A stretch of DNA of 64,000 nucleotides from positions 1,550,001 through 1,614,000 of the forward strand of contig OY764147.1 in assembly GCA_963668115.1 (NCBI GenBank). The letters are read 5' to 3'. Positions 45,856 through 54,694 of the stretch are shown here, piece after piece. This DNA is from Plut-88900 sp963668115. GTDB taxonomy: Bacteria; Chloroflexota; Dehalococcoidia; Plut-88900. The position numbers and the translations under genes are program-made. Position 1 is the first letter of the stretch. Each line of letters begins with the position of its first letter. A model generated the notes under the pieces. It saw only the letters and a list, made by a program, of their open reading frames with translations, was not told the origin of the DNA and made no database searches.

Positions 45856-47025
45856 ATGAACGAAACAGAAGCTATTGAAGCCCTCAAGTCTTTCATTGAT
45901 GACAATGAGGACTTGGAGAACCTGGAGTCCAGACTAGACCGATTTAATGTATTTGAATCTCTGGGTTTAGTCCGCCAAGAGATACGTCATTCCGCTTTTT
46001 TGCGATGGCTGCTTGATCCAACGGAGACTCATGGCCTTGGAGACTACTGGCTGCGGCGGTTTCTGAGAATAATCATCAAGGCTTGTGAGGAGAAGCCATG
46101 GAATACTCCTTCACTTTTCGACCTAGATGGTTGGGACCTTGGAGAAACTGAGGTCTACAAGGAATGGCACAACATTGATCTCCTTATCCTCGATAACCGC
46201 AATAAATTCGTCTGTGCGCTAGAAAATAAAGTTGATGCCGGTGAAGCCAAGGGGCAACTTCAACGCTACAGGAAGATTGTGGAGCAGGAATTTGGAGGGT
46301 ATAAGAGAGCATACGTTTTCCTAACGAAGTACGGGCAGAGGCCATCAGACGAGGCATATGTTCAGATCGGGTACAAAGATGTCGTAGCTGTAATCGAGAA
46401 TGCCCTAAAGAGACGTGAGAGCCAGATAAATGACGACATTAAGCTGTTTGTTGGACAGTATCTTGATATGGTAAGGAGGCATATTGTGAAGGAATCTGAA
46501 ATACAAGAATTATGTCGCAGAATCTATCAAAAACACCGTCGCGCCCTAGATCAGATATTTGAGTATCGGCCAGATCGTGCTGCTCAAGTATCCCAAACAA
46601 TACAAGACCATATTAAGTCGCGGCCGGACTTGATCTCCATCTCCAACTCTAAAACGTACATCAAATTCTTGCCCGAGTGTATGGATATACCCGAACTTCA
46701 TAATGAAGGAAAGAGAATACTGGCTTGGCTGTTGGAGAACAAAGGTAATAAAGTGAAGTTCAGATTGGAGCTACAACCAGGATCCAAAGATGTGCGAGAG
46801 CGAATATACGAAAGAGCGAAGAGCGCACCCAGAGTATTTGGCAAAGCCAAGTCTCTATCACCGCAATACCACACGTTCTTTTCGGAATCCTGGATAAGCC
46901 AAAAGGACTACGACGAGCTTGACGATGAAGGAATCAAGCAAAGAGTGGATGGACGAATTACTGGTTTGCTAGAGAGAAAGGGCGAGGCGATGGTGAATGC
47001 TCTAAGGAGAATCACCCAGCAGTAG
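45856..47025 (+). CDS. PD-(D/E)XK nuclease family protein (solitary)
   Basis: 389 residues. VFESLGLVRQEIRHSAFLRW begins a domain common in PDDEXK_4 proteins. The nuclease core is WHNIDLLILDNRNKFVCALE followed by NKVDAGEAKGQLQRY, in which Asp, Glu and Lys make the D-ExK site and QLQRY gives the helix Gln/Tyr. The C-terminal half has a further domain around HNEGKRILAWLLENKGN. The gene is clearly more AT-rich than its neighbours, so it was probably acquired. Such genes are often found alone in defence islands. Confidence 0.85.
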   Translation: MNETEAIEALKSFIDDNEDLENLESRLDRFNVFESLGLVRQEIRHSAFLRWLLDPTETHGLGDYWLRRFLRIIIKACEEKPWNTPSLFDLDGWDLGETEVYKEWHNIDLLILDNRNKFVCALENKVDAGEAKGQLQRYRKIVEQEFGGYKRAYVFLTKYGQRPSDEAYVQIGYKDVVAVIENALKRRESQINDDIKLFVGQYLDMVRRHIVKESEIQELCRRIYQKHRRALDQIFEYRPDRAAQVSQTIQDHIKSRPDLISISNSKTYIKFLPECMDIPELHNEGKRILAWLLENKGNKVKFRLELQPGSKDVRERIYERAKSAPRVFGKAKSLSPQYHTFFSESWISQKDYDELDDEGIKQRVDGRITGLLERKGEAMVNALRRITQQ

Positions 47026-47137
47026 CATTAGTCTTTCGACTAAAGACACCCAAAGCCTCGCTAGTCTTTGTCCCGAACCGACGGGCTGTGATAAGATGCT
47101 GGGGCTTTTCAACTGATTTTTGCGGGGGTTGTTCGAT

Positions 47138-48181
47138 ATGGCAGAGGGCCAGTTAGCTTCTCAGACTTTCCAGGTGCCGGATACGGTCGAGGCAATCGAG
47201 TTCTATTTCGAGCAGGGGCTGACGGACGGGCTGCCGGTGGTGCCGCCTACGCCGGACATGGTGGCTCGGTTTCTGGATGCGTCGGGGCTGGGGGCGAAGG
47301 ACGTTGTCGGGACTATACCGACCCGGAAGCGGGAGATCACGGCGGAGAAGGTGGCGATCAACGCGATCATGGCCGGTTGCAAGCCAGAGTACATGCCTGT
47401 GGTGACCACGGCGATCTCGGCGATGTGCGAAGAGGAGTTCAACCTGCACGGTACGTCGGCGAGCACGGCGGGGACGGGGCACATGGTGCTGGTGCACGGG
47501 CCTATAGTGAAAGATTTGGACATCAACTACGCCAACAATCTCTTCGGGCCGACGAAGAGGTCGAATGCGACGATTGGCCGGGCGATCCGGCTGATAATCA
47601 TGAACGTGTGCGGGTCGATACCCGGGATACTGGACAAGTCGACGTTCGGGCATCCGGGCAAGTACAGCTATTGCTTCGCAGAGAACGAGGAGCTAAGCCC
47701 GTGGCAGCCGCTGCACGTGGAGCGGGGACTGCCCCTGGAGTCGAGTGCGGTGACGGTGTACGCGGGGAACGCCCCGATACAGGGGAGCGACCACGGGAGT
47801 CACACGGGAGAAGGGATCCTTAACTCGATAGCGGGGTTAATGGTGGCGAACGGAATGCCCGAGGGCGGAGAGATGATGGTGGTAATAAGCCCCGAGATGC
47901 TTTTGCACGTCCGGGAAGAGGGATGGTCCAAGCAAGAGGTAAAGAACTATCTCTTTGAAGCTACCAAGCGTGAATATGCATTCTGGGATACGCTGGACCG
48001 TGGATGGAGCTCAAGAAGCGAGCCTCACGAAGAAACGGATGTTGTATCAGTGGTGGAAAGTCCAGACGACCTGATGGTATTGGTGGCCGGGGGCACGGCG
48101 GGGGGATTCTTCTGCACGATCCTGCCGTGGGGCGGAGGGACTGCGACGAAATCGGTTACGAAACAGATACCCGGAATGTAG
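47138..48181 (+). CDS. UGSC-associated two-cysteine protein, paralogue 1
   Basis: 347 residues from ATG 47138 (MAEGQLASQTFQVPDTVEAI). The frame extends to TTG 47120, but ATG has the better spacing. Shared with the genes at 51179 and 52229: FYFEQGLTDGLPVVPPT, IMAGCKPEYMPVV, DKSTFGHPGKYSYCFAENEE and a Gly-rich end VLVAGGTAGGFFC. The Cys in AGCK and the Cys in the YxxCxAExEE segment are conserved in all three. There is no signal peptide or membrane span. It precedes the UGSC selenoprotein by 29 nt, so the two are very likely partners in one redox enzyme. I know no biochemical function. Confidence 0.75.
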   Translation: MAEGQLASQTFQVPDTVEAIEFYFEQGLTDGLPVVPPTPDMVARFLDASGLGAKDVVGTIPTRKREITAEKVAINAIMAGCKPEYMPVVTTAISAMCEEEFNLHGTSASTAGTGHMVLVHGPIVKDLDINYANNLFGPTKRSNATIGRAIRLIIMNVCGSIPGILDKSTFGHPGKYSYCFAENEELSPWQPLHVERGLPLESSAVTVYAGNAPIQGSDHGSHTGEGILNSIAGLMVANGMPEGGEMMVVISPEMLLHVREEGWSKQEVKNYLFEATKREYAFWDTLDRGWSSRSEPHEETDVVSVVESPDDLMVLVAGGTAGGFFCTILPWGGGTATKSVTKQIPGM

Positions 48182-48210
48182 AGGGCCAAGAGTCGGCAAA
48201 GGAGCGCGAT

Positions 48211-48762
48211 ATGACAACGGAGACGAGAAACGGGGGCATCACGGTGATGGACCCTCGGGCGGGGGCCCTGGACGCAAATGCGGAATTGGCACCGAGGCCC
48301 GGAAAGCTAGACGGGAAGGTGCTGGGGCTGCTTTCCAACGGCAAATTGAATGCAGCCGAGCTTTTGCAGATGGTGGGGGAGATGCTGGGCGAGCAGTTCG
48401 AGTTGAAGTACGTCAAGGAAGCCGACAAGCCGGATGCCTCCCGGCCTGCGCCGGAAGACACGGTGGCGGAACTGGCCAGGGAGAGCGATTTCGCCGTAGT
48501 AGCGATCGGGGACTGAGGCTCCTGCTCTCAGTGCAGTTTGCACGACGGAATCGAGCTGGAGAAGCTGGGCGTACCCTCTGCGGTATTGATAACGGACGAG
48601 TTCGTTAACCAGGCGAAGGCGATTGCGGAGATCCAGGGCATACCGGACTACCCGTTTGCGATAATCCCGCACCCAATCGGTCGGCTGACGCCGGAAGCGC
48701 TGAAGGGTAGGGCGGAGGCGGCGGTGCCGCAGATCTTGAAGATACTGGAAGTGGAAGGGTAG
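48211..48762 (+). CDS. UGSC-motif selenoprotein 1
   Basis: ATG 48211 with AAGGAG 6 nt upstream. The frame reads to FAVVAIGD, then TGA 48514-48516, then GSCSQCSLHDGIELEKLGV and ends at 48762; 183 residues if TGA is selenocysteine (UGSC motif). The second gene of this kind at 56848 has TGA at the same place, so it is not a random stop. N-terminal GKLDGKVLGLLSNGKLNAAE and C-terminal IPDYPFAIIPHPIGRLTPEA are conserved between the two. The family is known as UGSC (seleno)protein, with Cys in place of U in many members; function unknown. A matching hairpin follows the TGA. Confidence 0.88.
48531..48543 (+). promoter_or_regulatory. Candidate SECIS hairpin, UGSC gene 1
   Basis: GTGC-AGTTT-GCAC, stem starting 14 nt after the TGA, loop at 18 nt with G in its second base. 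An outer GCTC/GAGC pairing is possible. The hairpin recurs at the same distance in UGSC gene 2 with a different loop. Confidence 0.6.
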
Positions 48763-48898
48763 GGCGGTAGCCTACAGAGCTTCCGGAAGGTGAGAGGCAT
48801 AAACACCCCCCGCTCGCACTTCAAGGGCCTCAGCACGAGCGGCCCCGCCCCCACATCGAATATGTCTACGTCTCAACGAGGGGAAGGGGACAGGACCC

Positions 48899-48931
48899 CA
48901 CCCCAGATTCCTCGCGGGGCATCGGAATGAC
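48899..48931. repeat. Interspersed repeat unit D
   Basis: CCCCAGATTCCTCGCGGGGC ending ATCGGAATGACA; it abuts the start codon of the gene at 48932, as another copy does at 37678. Confidence 0.75.
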
Positions 48932-49327
48932 ATGCCGATAAAGGCTTTGGCGAGGGAGAGGGTGACGGAGTCGACAGGATGTGCGGTGGTGCGTCGGCTG
49001 GTGGAGGAGGTGGCGAACGGGGGCCGGATGATGCTGATTGACGAGCTGGTGGCGGGGGATTTTCGGGAGCACGCGGGGCCGCCGGGGTTGCCTTCAGACC
49101 GGGAGGTTTTGAAGCAGGCTATAGCGTCCCGGCGGCTTTTCGGAGTCGGCTCAGAATATAGAATCTCAGCACTAAACGAAGAAGACGGCCTAGTGACTCT
49201 TACCCTAGAGGAGCGCGGGCAAAGATCGGAGGGGACTTGCTCAGCGGAGCACAGGATTCGGATGGTGGAGGGGAAGATAGCGGAGCACTGGGGCGTCAAG
49301 CCCCTCTTTTCGACTTCCCAGCCATGA
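48932..49327 (+). CDS. NTF2/SnoaL-like protein
   Basis: 131 residues. VVRRLVEEVANGGRMMLIDE and DFREHAGPPGLPSDREVLKQ fit the SnoaL-like polyketide cyclase/ester cyclase layout of the NTF2 fold (helices followed by a curved sheet). The end IRMVEGKIAEHWGVKPLF is typical. Its stop overlaps the nuclease start by ATGA. Function within the operon unknown. Confidence 0.65.
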   Translation: MPIKALARERVTESTGCAVVRRLVEEVANGGRMMLIDELVAGDFREHAGPPGLPSDREVLKQAIASRRLFGVGSEYRISALNEEDGLVTLTLEERGQRSEGTCSAEHRIRMVEGKIAEHWGVKPLFSTSQP

Positions 49328-50013
49328 CCGAATCTACGAAAAACTGGAAGCTGAGCCCCTCGGACTTTGCGTTTCTCTGGGAGGAGTGCAAGCGGTGCTT
49401 CTACCTGAAGGTGGCTCGGGGGTTCTTCCGGCCTCGTACGCCTTTTCCGGGCATCTTCAGCGTAATCGACGAGTTGATGAACGAGTACTTCAACGGGAGG
49501 CCGAACTCGGAGATTTCGGAGACTCTGCCGCCTGGGGTGGTGAAGTACGGGGAGAGCTGGGTAGAGTCACAGGCGTTGAGGGTGCCGGGTCGGGGGTCTA
49601 CGTGCTTTATCAGGGGTCGGTTTGACTCGGTGCTGGAGTTTGAGGACGGGAGCTACGGGATCATCGACTTCAAGACCACCTCCACTCAGAGTCATCACCT
49701 TGCTCTCTATACACGGCAACTACACGCTTACGCCTATGCGCTGGAGAATGCGGCGCCGGGGAACCTGGCGCTTTCTCCAATTACACGCTTGGGGCTGGTA
49801 TGTGTTGAGCCGGACGAGCTTGTTAGAGATGCGGGAGGACGGATATCCTATGCGGGCAATGTTGAATGGAAGGAGATGACCCGGGACGACGCCGCTTTCG
49901 ATGCGTTCCTGGGGGAGGTGGTGGGGCTGCTAGAGGAGGCGGAGCCGCCGGCGTCGGGGCGGAGGTGTGAGTTTTGCCGGTATCGGGCGGCGGCGCGGAA
50001 GATGCCGCATTAG
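49324..50013 (+). CDS. RecB/Cas4-like PD-(D/E)XK nuclease with likely Fe-S cluster
   Basis: 229 residues from ATG 49324. The core GRFDSVLEFEDGSYGIIDFK and TTSTQSHHLALYTRQLHAYA shows the D...DxK site and helix Gln/Tyr. Cys residues at the ends (EECKRCFYLKVARG and RRCEFCRYR) are placed as in Cas4/AddB-type iron-sulfur nucleases. No cas genes or CRISPR array are present. It overlaps the SnoaL-like gene by four bases. Confidence 0.8.
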   Translation: MTESTKNWKLSPSDFAFLWEECKRCFYLKVARGFFRPRTPFPGIFSVIDELMNEYFNGRPNSEISETLPPGVVKYGESWVESQALRVPGRGSTCFIRGRFDSVLEFEDGSYGIIDFKTTSTQSHHLALYTRQLHAYAYALENAAPGNLALSPITRLGLVCVEPDELVRDAGGRISYAGNVEWKEMTRDDAAFDAFLGEVVGLLEEAEPPASGRRCEFCRYRAAARKMPH

Positions 50014-50040
50014 GCAGTTGAGCCACAGACGATCTTGGGA

Positions 50041-50074
50041 CCCCACCCCAGATTCCTCGCGGGGCATCGGAATG
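50041..50074. repeat. Interspersed repeat unit D (copy near 50.0 kb)
   Basis: CCCCAGATTCCTCGCGGGGC with ATCGGAATGACAG, identical in its core to the unit at 48899. Confidence 0.75.
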
Positions 50075-50135
50075 ACAGTAGAATGAGGGGTGGGGTTTTG
50101 AAAATAGTTGTTGAAGGGAGTCTTTTGATTTGAAG

Positions 50136-51164
50136 ATGAATTTTACGGTCGGGATGGGGAGGAACATACCCATCTACGACGTTCCAGCCCATGCCAAGGC
50201 AGCGGAGGAATGCGGGTTCGATATGATGGGCTGGGTGGACCAGCCAAACCTGTCTCGGGACATGTATTCGAGCCTGACGGTGGCGGCGCTGAACACGAGC
50301 AGGATCAGGTTGATGTCAGCGGTGACTGACCCGATAACGTATCACCCTTCGGTGACGGCGACGGCGCATGCGACGCTGAATGAGGTGTCGGGGGGACGGG
50401 CGGTACTGGGGCTGGGGGCGGGGGGGCGGTTCGGGAAGTCGATGCGGCCTCGTTCGACCAAGGAGGTTGAACGGGCCATCAAATTTTTGAGGGGATACAT
50501 GGCCGGTGAGGAGGTGGAATGGCACGGGGCGAAGATGCACTCGGAGTGGTGCAGGACGAAGATGCCGATCTACCTGGCGGTGGACGGGCCGAAGCTGTGC
50601 AAGCTTGCCGGCAAGATCGCCGACGGGGCGATTTTCATTGGTGTACATCCCGAGATGGCGAAGTGGAGGGTCGAGCTGATCCACCAAGGGGCTGAGGAGG
50701 CGGGTCGGGACCCGGGGGAGATAGATATCTGGTGCCGCAACATGACCTACATCTCAGATACGAAGGAAGAGGCGCGGAAAGAGGTGTCGTCGTACCCGAC
50801 GATGTACATCAAGATGCACCAGTTCTTCAGCCGAGACGTGCCGGAGATCCACGACCTGAGGAAGAGGATGGAGCGTCGGGAGCCGGGGATTGTAGAGGAG
50901 CTGATGAGTGACTCGGCGAACGCGGCGAAGGCCTATGACGAGTATTTCCATGAGCACGTTGATGCACCGCACTCCAAGCTAGTCACGCAGCGGATGGTCG
51001 ATGCGTTCCACCTGACGGGGCCGCCGGAGGAGATACGTCAGCGGATTGAGGAGCTGGGGAACATGGGGGTGACTACGTTTTCAACGGTGCTGTTCACGAT
51101 ATTCGACAAGATAGGGATGATGCGGAAGTTCAGCGAGCAGATCATGCCGCATTTCCGGAACTAG
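50136..51164 (+). CDS. LLM class flavin-dependent oxidoreductase (UGSC region)
   Basis: 342 residues from ATG 50136; TTG 50130 is an alternative start. AKAAEECGFDMMGWVDQPNL near residue 25, RIRLMSAVTDPITYHPSVTA and GGRAVLGLGAGGRFGKS are typical of F420- or FMN-dependent TIM-barrel enzymes, and FHLTGPPEEIRQRIEELGNM ends it. It lies 14 nt before the GTG start of paralogue 2 of the UGSC-associated family, so it probably shares a pathway with it. Confidence 0.88.
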   Translation: MNFTVGMGRNIPIYDVPAHAKAAEECGFDMMGWVDQPNLSRDMYSSLTVAALNTSRIRLMSAVTDPITYHPSVTATAHATLNEVSGGRAVLGLGAGGRFGKSMRPRSTKEVERAIKFLRGYMAGEEVEWHGAKMHSEWCRTKMPIYLAVDGPKLCKLAGKIADGAIFIGVHPEMAKWRVELIHQGAEEAGRDPGEIDIWCRNMTYISDTKEEARKEVSSYPTMYIKMHQFFSRDVPEIHDLRKRMERREPGIVEELMSDSANAAKAYDEYFHEHVDAPHSKLVTQRMVDAFHLTGPPEEIRQRIEELGNMGVTTFSTVLFTIFDKIGMMRKFSEQIMPHFRN

Positions 51165-51178
51165 TCCAGGAGGGCATC

Positions 51179-52219
51179 GTGGCGGAATCTTCAGGCGTTC
51201 AGCTACCGGACACGGTAGAGGCGATCGAGTATTTCTACGAGCAGGGCATGACAGACGGCCTGCCCGTGGTGCCGCCTACCCAGGAGTCTGTGGGGGCGTT
51301 CCTGGAGTCGGGAGGGGTGGAGCCGGGGGAGGTGCTGGGGACCAGGGCGAGCCGTAACTGGGTGGTGACGGCTCAGAAGGTGGCTGTGAATGCGGTGATG
51401 GCGGGGTGCAAGGCGGAGTACGCCCCGGTGGTTAATGCGGCGGTAAGGGCATTGATGAAGCCGGAGTTCAACGCATCGGCGATAGCGGAGACGGCTGGGA
51501 CGTCGGCGCCGCTAATCCTGATCAACGGGCCTGTTCGGAAGGAACTGGACGTGAACGGGGGGTGGAATTTGTTCGGGCCCGGGTGGCGGGCAAATGCGAC
51601 GATAGGCAGGACTCTGAGGCTGGTGCTGATGAACGTGTGTCGGGAGATACCGGGGGTTACGGACAAGTCGACGTTCGGGCACCCGGGTCGGTACACCTTC
51701 TGCATTGCAGAGAACGAGGAAGCGAGCCCGTGGGAGCCTTATCACGTCGAGCATGGGATGTCGCTGGAGTCGAGTGCGGTGGCGCTAATTCCTGCCCTCC
51801 ATCCGATGGAGGTGTTCAACCAGTCGGACCCGGTGCCGGAGCAGATCCTGGACACGTTGAGCCACGCGATTGCGGCGAACTCGGTGTGCCACGGGCCGGT
51901 AATGCTGATAATGAGCCCCGAGCATGCGCAGAATATCGGGCCGGCGGGTTGGAGTAAGCAGGACGTGAAGGAGTACCTGGCCAAGCGGGCCAACGAGTTC
52001 CAGCCACAATTTGCCTATCAGCGGGAGCGGATCGGGGCCCTGGGCGGAACCTGGTTTTCGGCCACGGCCAACCCGGACAATTCGTCGATTCCGACGACTG
52101 TCGAGGGCATTACCTTGATCGTGGCGGGGGGCGAGGGTGGGGGGCACTCGACGATCATTCCGTTGTGGGGACAAGGAGTCTTTAGCAAGAGCGTGCTTGA
52201 ACCGGTATCCGCGAGCTAG
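51179..52219 (+). CDS. UGSC-associated two-cysteine protein, paralogue 2
   Basis: 346 residues, starting at GTG 51179 with AGGAGG 6 nt upstream. It shares the full layout with the genes at 47138 and 52229: FYEQGMTDGLPVVPPT, VMAGCKAEYAPVVNAAVR, NGGWNLFGPGWRANATIGR, DKSTFGHPGRYTFCIAENEE and LIVAGGEGGGHSTII. Paralogue 1 has LFGPTKRSNATIGR where this one has LFGPGWRANATIGR. It has no UGSC gene directly beside it, so it may use one of the two UGSC proteins in trans. Confidence 0.75.
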   Translation: MAESSGVQLPDTVEAIEYFYEQGMTDGLPVVPPTQESVGAFLESGGVEPGEVLGTRASRNWVVTAQKVAVNAVMAGCKAEYAPVVNAAVRALMKPEFNASAIAETAGTSAPLILINGPVRKELDVNGGWNLFGPGWRANATIGRTLRLVLMNVCREIPGVTDKSTFGHPGRYTFCIAENEEASPWEPYHVEHGMSLESSAVALIPALHPMEVFNQSDPVPEQILDTLSHAIAANSVCHGPVMLIMSPEHAQNIGPAGWSKQDVKEYLAKRANEFQPQFAYQRERIGALGGTWFSATANPDNSSIPTTVEGITLIVAGGEGGGHSTIIPLWGQGVFSKSVLEPVSAS

Positions 52220-52228
52220 AGCGACACA

Positions 52229-53269
52229 ATGACAACCAGAGGCACAGAGCTTCCCGACACTATCCAGGCGATTGAGTATTTTTATGAGCAAGGGCTTACC
52301 GACGGCCTGCCGGTAGTTCCACCTACTCAGGAGGCCGTGGGAGCCTTCCTGGAGGCGGGTGGGCTGGCGCCGGACGAGGTTCTCGGGACACGGGAGAGCC
52401 GGAATTGGGTGGTGACGGCGCAAAAGGCGGCGGTGAACGCCGTGATGGCGGGGTGCAAGGCCGAATATGCGCCGGTGGTTGCGGCGGCGGTGAGGGCGAT
52501 GATGAAGCCAAAGTTCAACCTTTCGGGGATAAGCGAGACTACTTCGGGGATGTCTACGCCGATGGTGGTTGTAAATGGGCCGATTCGGAAGAAGCTGGAC
52601 ATCAACTCGGGTTGGAATTTGTTCGGGCCCGGGTGGCGGGCGAACTCGACTATCGGGAGGTCGTTGAGGCTGATCTTGATGAACGTGCTGGGGGAGATAC
52701 CCGGGGTGACGGACAAGTCGGCGTTCGGGAGCCCGGCACGGTATACGTGCTGCATAGCGGAGGACGAGGAACTGAGCATCTGGGCGCCGTATCACGTGGA
52801 GAAGGGGTTCGATCCGTCCACGAGTACGGTGAGCCTGTTTGGGGCACTGCCTCCGGTACCCGTGTTCAATTACATCGACAACTCGCCCAAGGCTATCCTC
52901 GACACGATCAGCCACGCCATTGCGGCGAACATCAACTGTCACGGTGAACTTGTGCTAATCATAAGCGGCGAACACCTGATAAACATCGAGCCGGCGGGGA
53001 TGACCAAGGCTGAGGTCAAGGAGTACATTGCCGAGCGGGTGAACCAGTTCGCTCCGGACCTAGTATTCGATGCGGAGCGGGCCTACGAGCTGGGCGGGGT
53101 GACGCCATTCGAGGACCCGGTGAGTCGGGAGCGGACGGTGCCGACGGAGCCTGAGCAGTTACACCTGTACGTGGCGGGGGGGACGGGTGGGGCGGTGTCG
53201 GCGATGGTGCCGCTGTTTTCGCACGGGCATTCCAGTGGGTCAGTAATCGAACCTATCGTAGAGCCGTAG
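52229..53269 (+). CDS. UGSC-associated two-cysteine protein, paralogue 3
   Basis: 346 residues from ATG 52229, nine bases after paralogue 2, to which it is most similar (both have LFGPGWRAN, MAGCKAEY and DTISHAIAAN-like segments). Here the second Cys region reads ARYTCCIAEDEELSI, with an additional Cys. The end YVAGGTGGAVSAMVPLF is Gly-rich like the others. The pair probably forms a heteromeric enzyme; the reaction is unknown. Confidence 0.75.
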   Translation: MTTRGTELPDTIQAIEYFYEQGLTDGLPVVPPTQEAVGAFLEAGGLAPDEVLGTRESRNWVVTAQKAAVNAVMAGCKAEYAPVVAAAVRAMMKPKFNLSGISETTSGMSTPMVVVNGPIRKKLDINSGWNLFGPGWRANSTIGRSLRLILMNVLGEIPGVTDKSAFGSPARYTCCIAEDEELSIWAPYHVEKGFDPSTSTVSLFGALPPVPVFNYIDNSPKAILDTISHAIAANINCHGELVLIISGEHLINIEPAGMTKAEVKEYIAERVNQFAPDLVFDAERAYELGGVTPFEDPVSRERTVPTEPEQLHLYVAGGTGGAVSAMVPLFSHGHSSGSVIEPIVEP

Positions 53270-53306
53270 CCCCTCAGGCAATACCACTTTTCTCGGAGGT
53301 CAACGG

Positions 53307-54314
53307 ATGGCAGGAAAGCTGTATACGTCTTACAAAGGGTTTCCGTCCTTCTTCAGCGGGAAGATCATGGGGCCGGAAGAGATCGAGGAGGGGATGCTGG
53401 TGGTGGCCGGGGTGCCGATAGACCAGGGGATTGTGACGGCGAGGCCGGGGGCGCGGTACGGGCCCCGGGGAATACGAGAGGCGTCTATGCTGCACCGGGG
53501 CGCTTATGAGGTGTCGGCGGAGAATACCTTGTTGGACGTGGAGTCGGGGATATGGAGGAAGCCGGTGGCGTCGCCGCCGCTGGGGGACATCGGGGACTTC
53601 GACATCAACCCGACCAACACGCAGGAGACCACGGAGATAGTCATTGACGGCGTGGCGGACATAGTGAAGAGGGGCGGAATTCCGGTGCTGCTGGGCGGCG
53701 ACCACTATGTTGCATACCCGGGATTTGCGGGTTTTTCGAAGGGGATGTCGGAGAGGGGCGGTTCGCCGAGGCTGGGGTACCTGCACATAGACAGCCACCC
53801 GGACTTCCGGGACGTGCACGGGGTGGGGGGGAAGTACACGCACGGGACGCAGGCGAGGAGGCTTAGCGAGGACTCTCACATTTCGTACAACAACATGGCG
53901 TGGGTGGGGTTGAACGGGTCGGTGATCGACCCGGCACAGCACCGGATATTCAGGTCGGGTGGGATGCGGGTGACGACGGCGAAGATGGTGCGGGAGCAGG
54001 GGCCGGCGGCGATAGTGAAGAGCGCGATGGAAGTGGTGGCGCACAGCGTGGATGCAGTCTACGTGACGATAGACATAGACGTGGTGGATGGGTCGGAGTC
54101 ACCCGGCACGGGGGCGCCGGTGTTCACGGGGATCACGGCAGTGGAGTTCCTGGAGATGATGGACTGCCTCGCAAGCTACGACATAATCAAGGCCGTCGAC
54201 ATTTGCGAGGTGGCTCCGCCGCTGGATCCGACGGGTCGGACGGTGCACCTGGCGGCGAGCGGGCTGCTGGGGATACTCGGGCCTAAGATATTTGAGACGG
54301 TTGAGATAGACTGA
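53307..54314 (+). CDS. Ureohydrolase (agmatinase/guanidinobutyrase-like)
   Basis: 335 residues. Binuclear manganese ligands: PVLLGGDHYVAYP (His), YLHIDSHPDFRDVHG (Asp-x-His-x-Asp, with Ser where Ala is usual) and VYVTIDIDVVDGSESPGTGA (Asp-x-Asp; DGSESPGTG in place of DPxxxPGTG). Would release urea from a guanidino compound. GGAGG lies upstream of ATG. The position after the two-cysteine paralogues suggests that the pathway handles a nitrogen-rich substrate. Confidence 0.85.
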   Translation: MAGKLYTSYKGFPSFFSGKIMGPEEIEEGMLVVAGVPIDQGIVTARPGARYGPRGIREASMLHRGAYEVSAENTLLDVESGIWRKPVASPPLGDIGDFDINPTNTQETTEIVIDGVADIVKRGGIPVLLGGDHYVAYPGFAGFSKGMSERGGSPRLGYLHIDSHPDFRDVHGVGGKYTHGTQARRLSEDSHISYNNMAWVGLNGSVIDPAQHRIFRSGGMRVTTAKMVREQGPAAIVKSAMEVVAHSVDAVYVTIDIDVVDGSESPGTGAPVFTGITAVEFLEMMDCLASYDIIKAVDICEVAPPLDPTGRTVHLAASGLLGILGPKIFETVEID

Positions 54315-54356
54315 CCCAAAGTCAGTGGGAGAAACCCCGCCCCCCAAAGTAATTAT

Positions 54357-54388
54357 TATTGGTGAAAGTGCAAGCACTTTCACCAATA
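54357..54388 (+). terminator. Hairpin after the ureohydrolase gene
   Basis: ATTGGTGAAAGTGC and GCACTTTCACCAAT form a 14-bp perfect stem separated by AA (realistic loop CAAG), 43 nt past the stop; AGTTTCTTT follows. A probable intrinsic terminator, although the U run is broken. Confidence 0.6.
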
Positions 54389-54422
54389 GTTTCTTTAAGG
54401 GCAATGGAAGGAGTGGACTGCA

Positions 54423-54542
54423 ATGGTTGATGGTGTAGGCAGATTGGACGGGAAGGTGGCGATTGTGACGGGGGCGGGGTCGAGTGGGCCGGGGTTTGGG
54501 AATGGGAAGGCTATGGCGATTTTGTTATCTCAGGAGGGATGA
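54423..54542 (+). pseudogene. Truncated SDR fragment, duplicate of the SDR N-terminus downstream
   Basis: ATG 54423 to TGA 54542 reads 39 codons: GRLDGKVAIVTGAGSSGPGF and GNGKAMAILLSQEG. This nearly matches, in bases as well, the start of the intact SDR at 54969. It stops where the intact gene continues (REGAKVLL). The following 430 bases are unrelated and include the small gene at 54695. Likely a remnant of a duplicated or interrupted SDR gene. Confidence 0.8.
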
Positions 54543-54694
54543 ATGTTAGCAGTTCTTGATGGATAAAGTAGGAAAATGATAGTGGCCGATGAGTGAGGCG
54601 ACGTTGCCGTATCCAGGTTGTAAGAATTGCCTTGACCAGATAAAGCTGAATAGGTACGCTTACATTACACAGAAGACAGATTGAGGCAAGCAAA

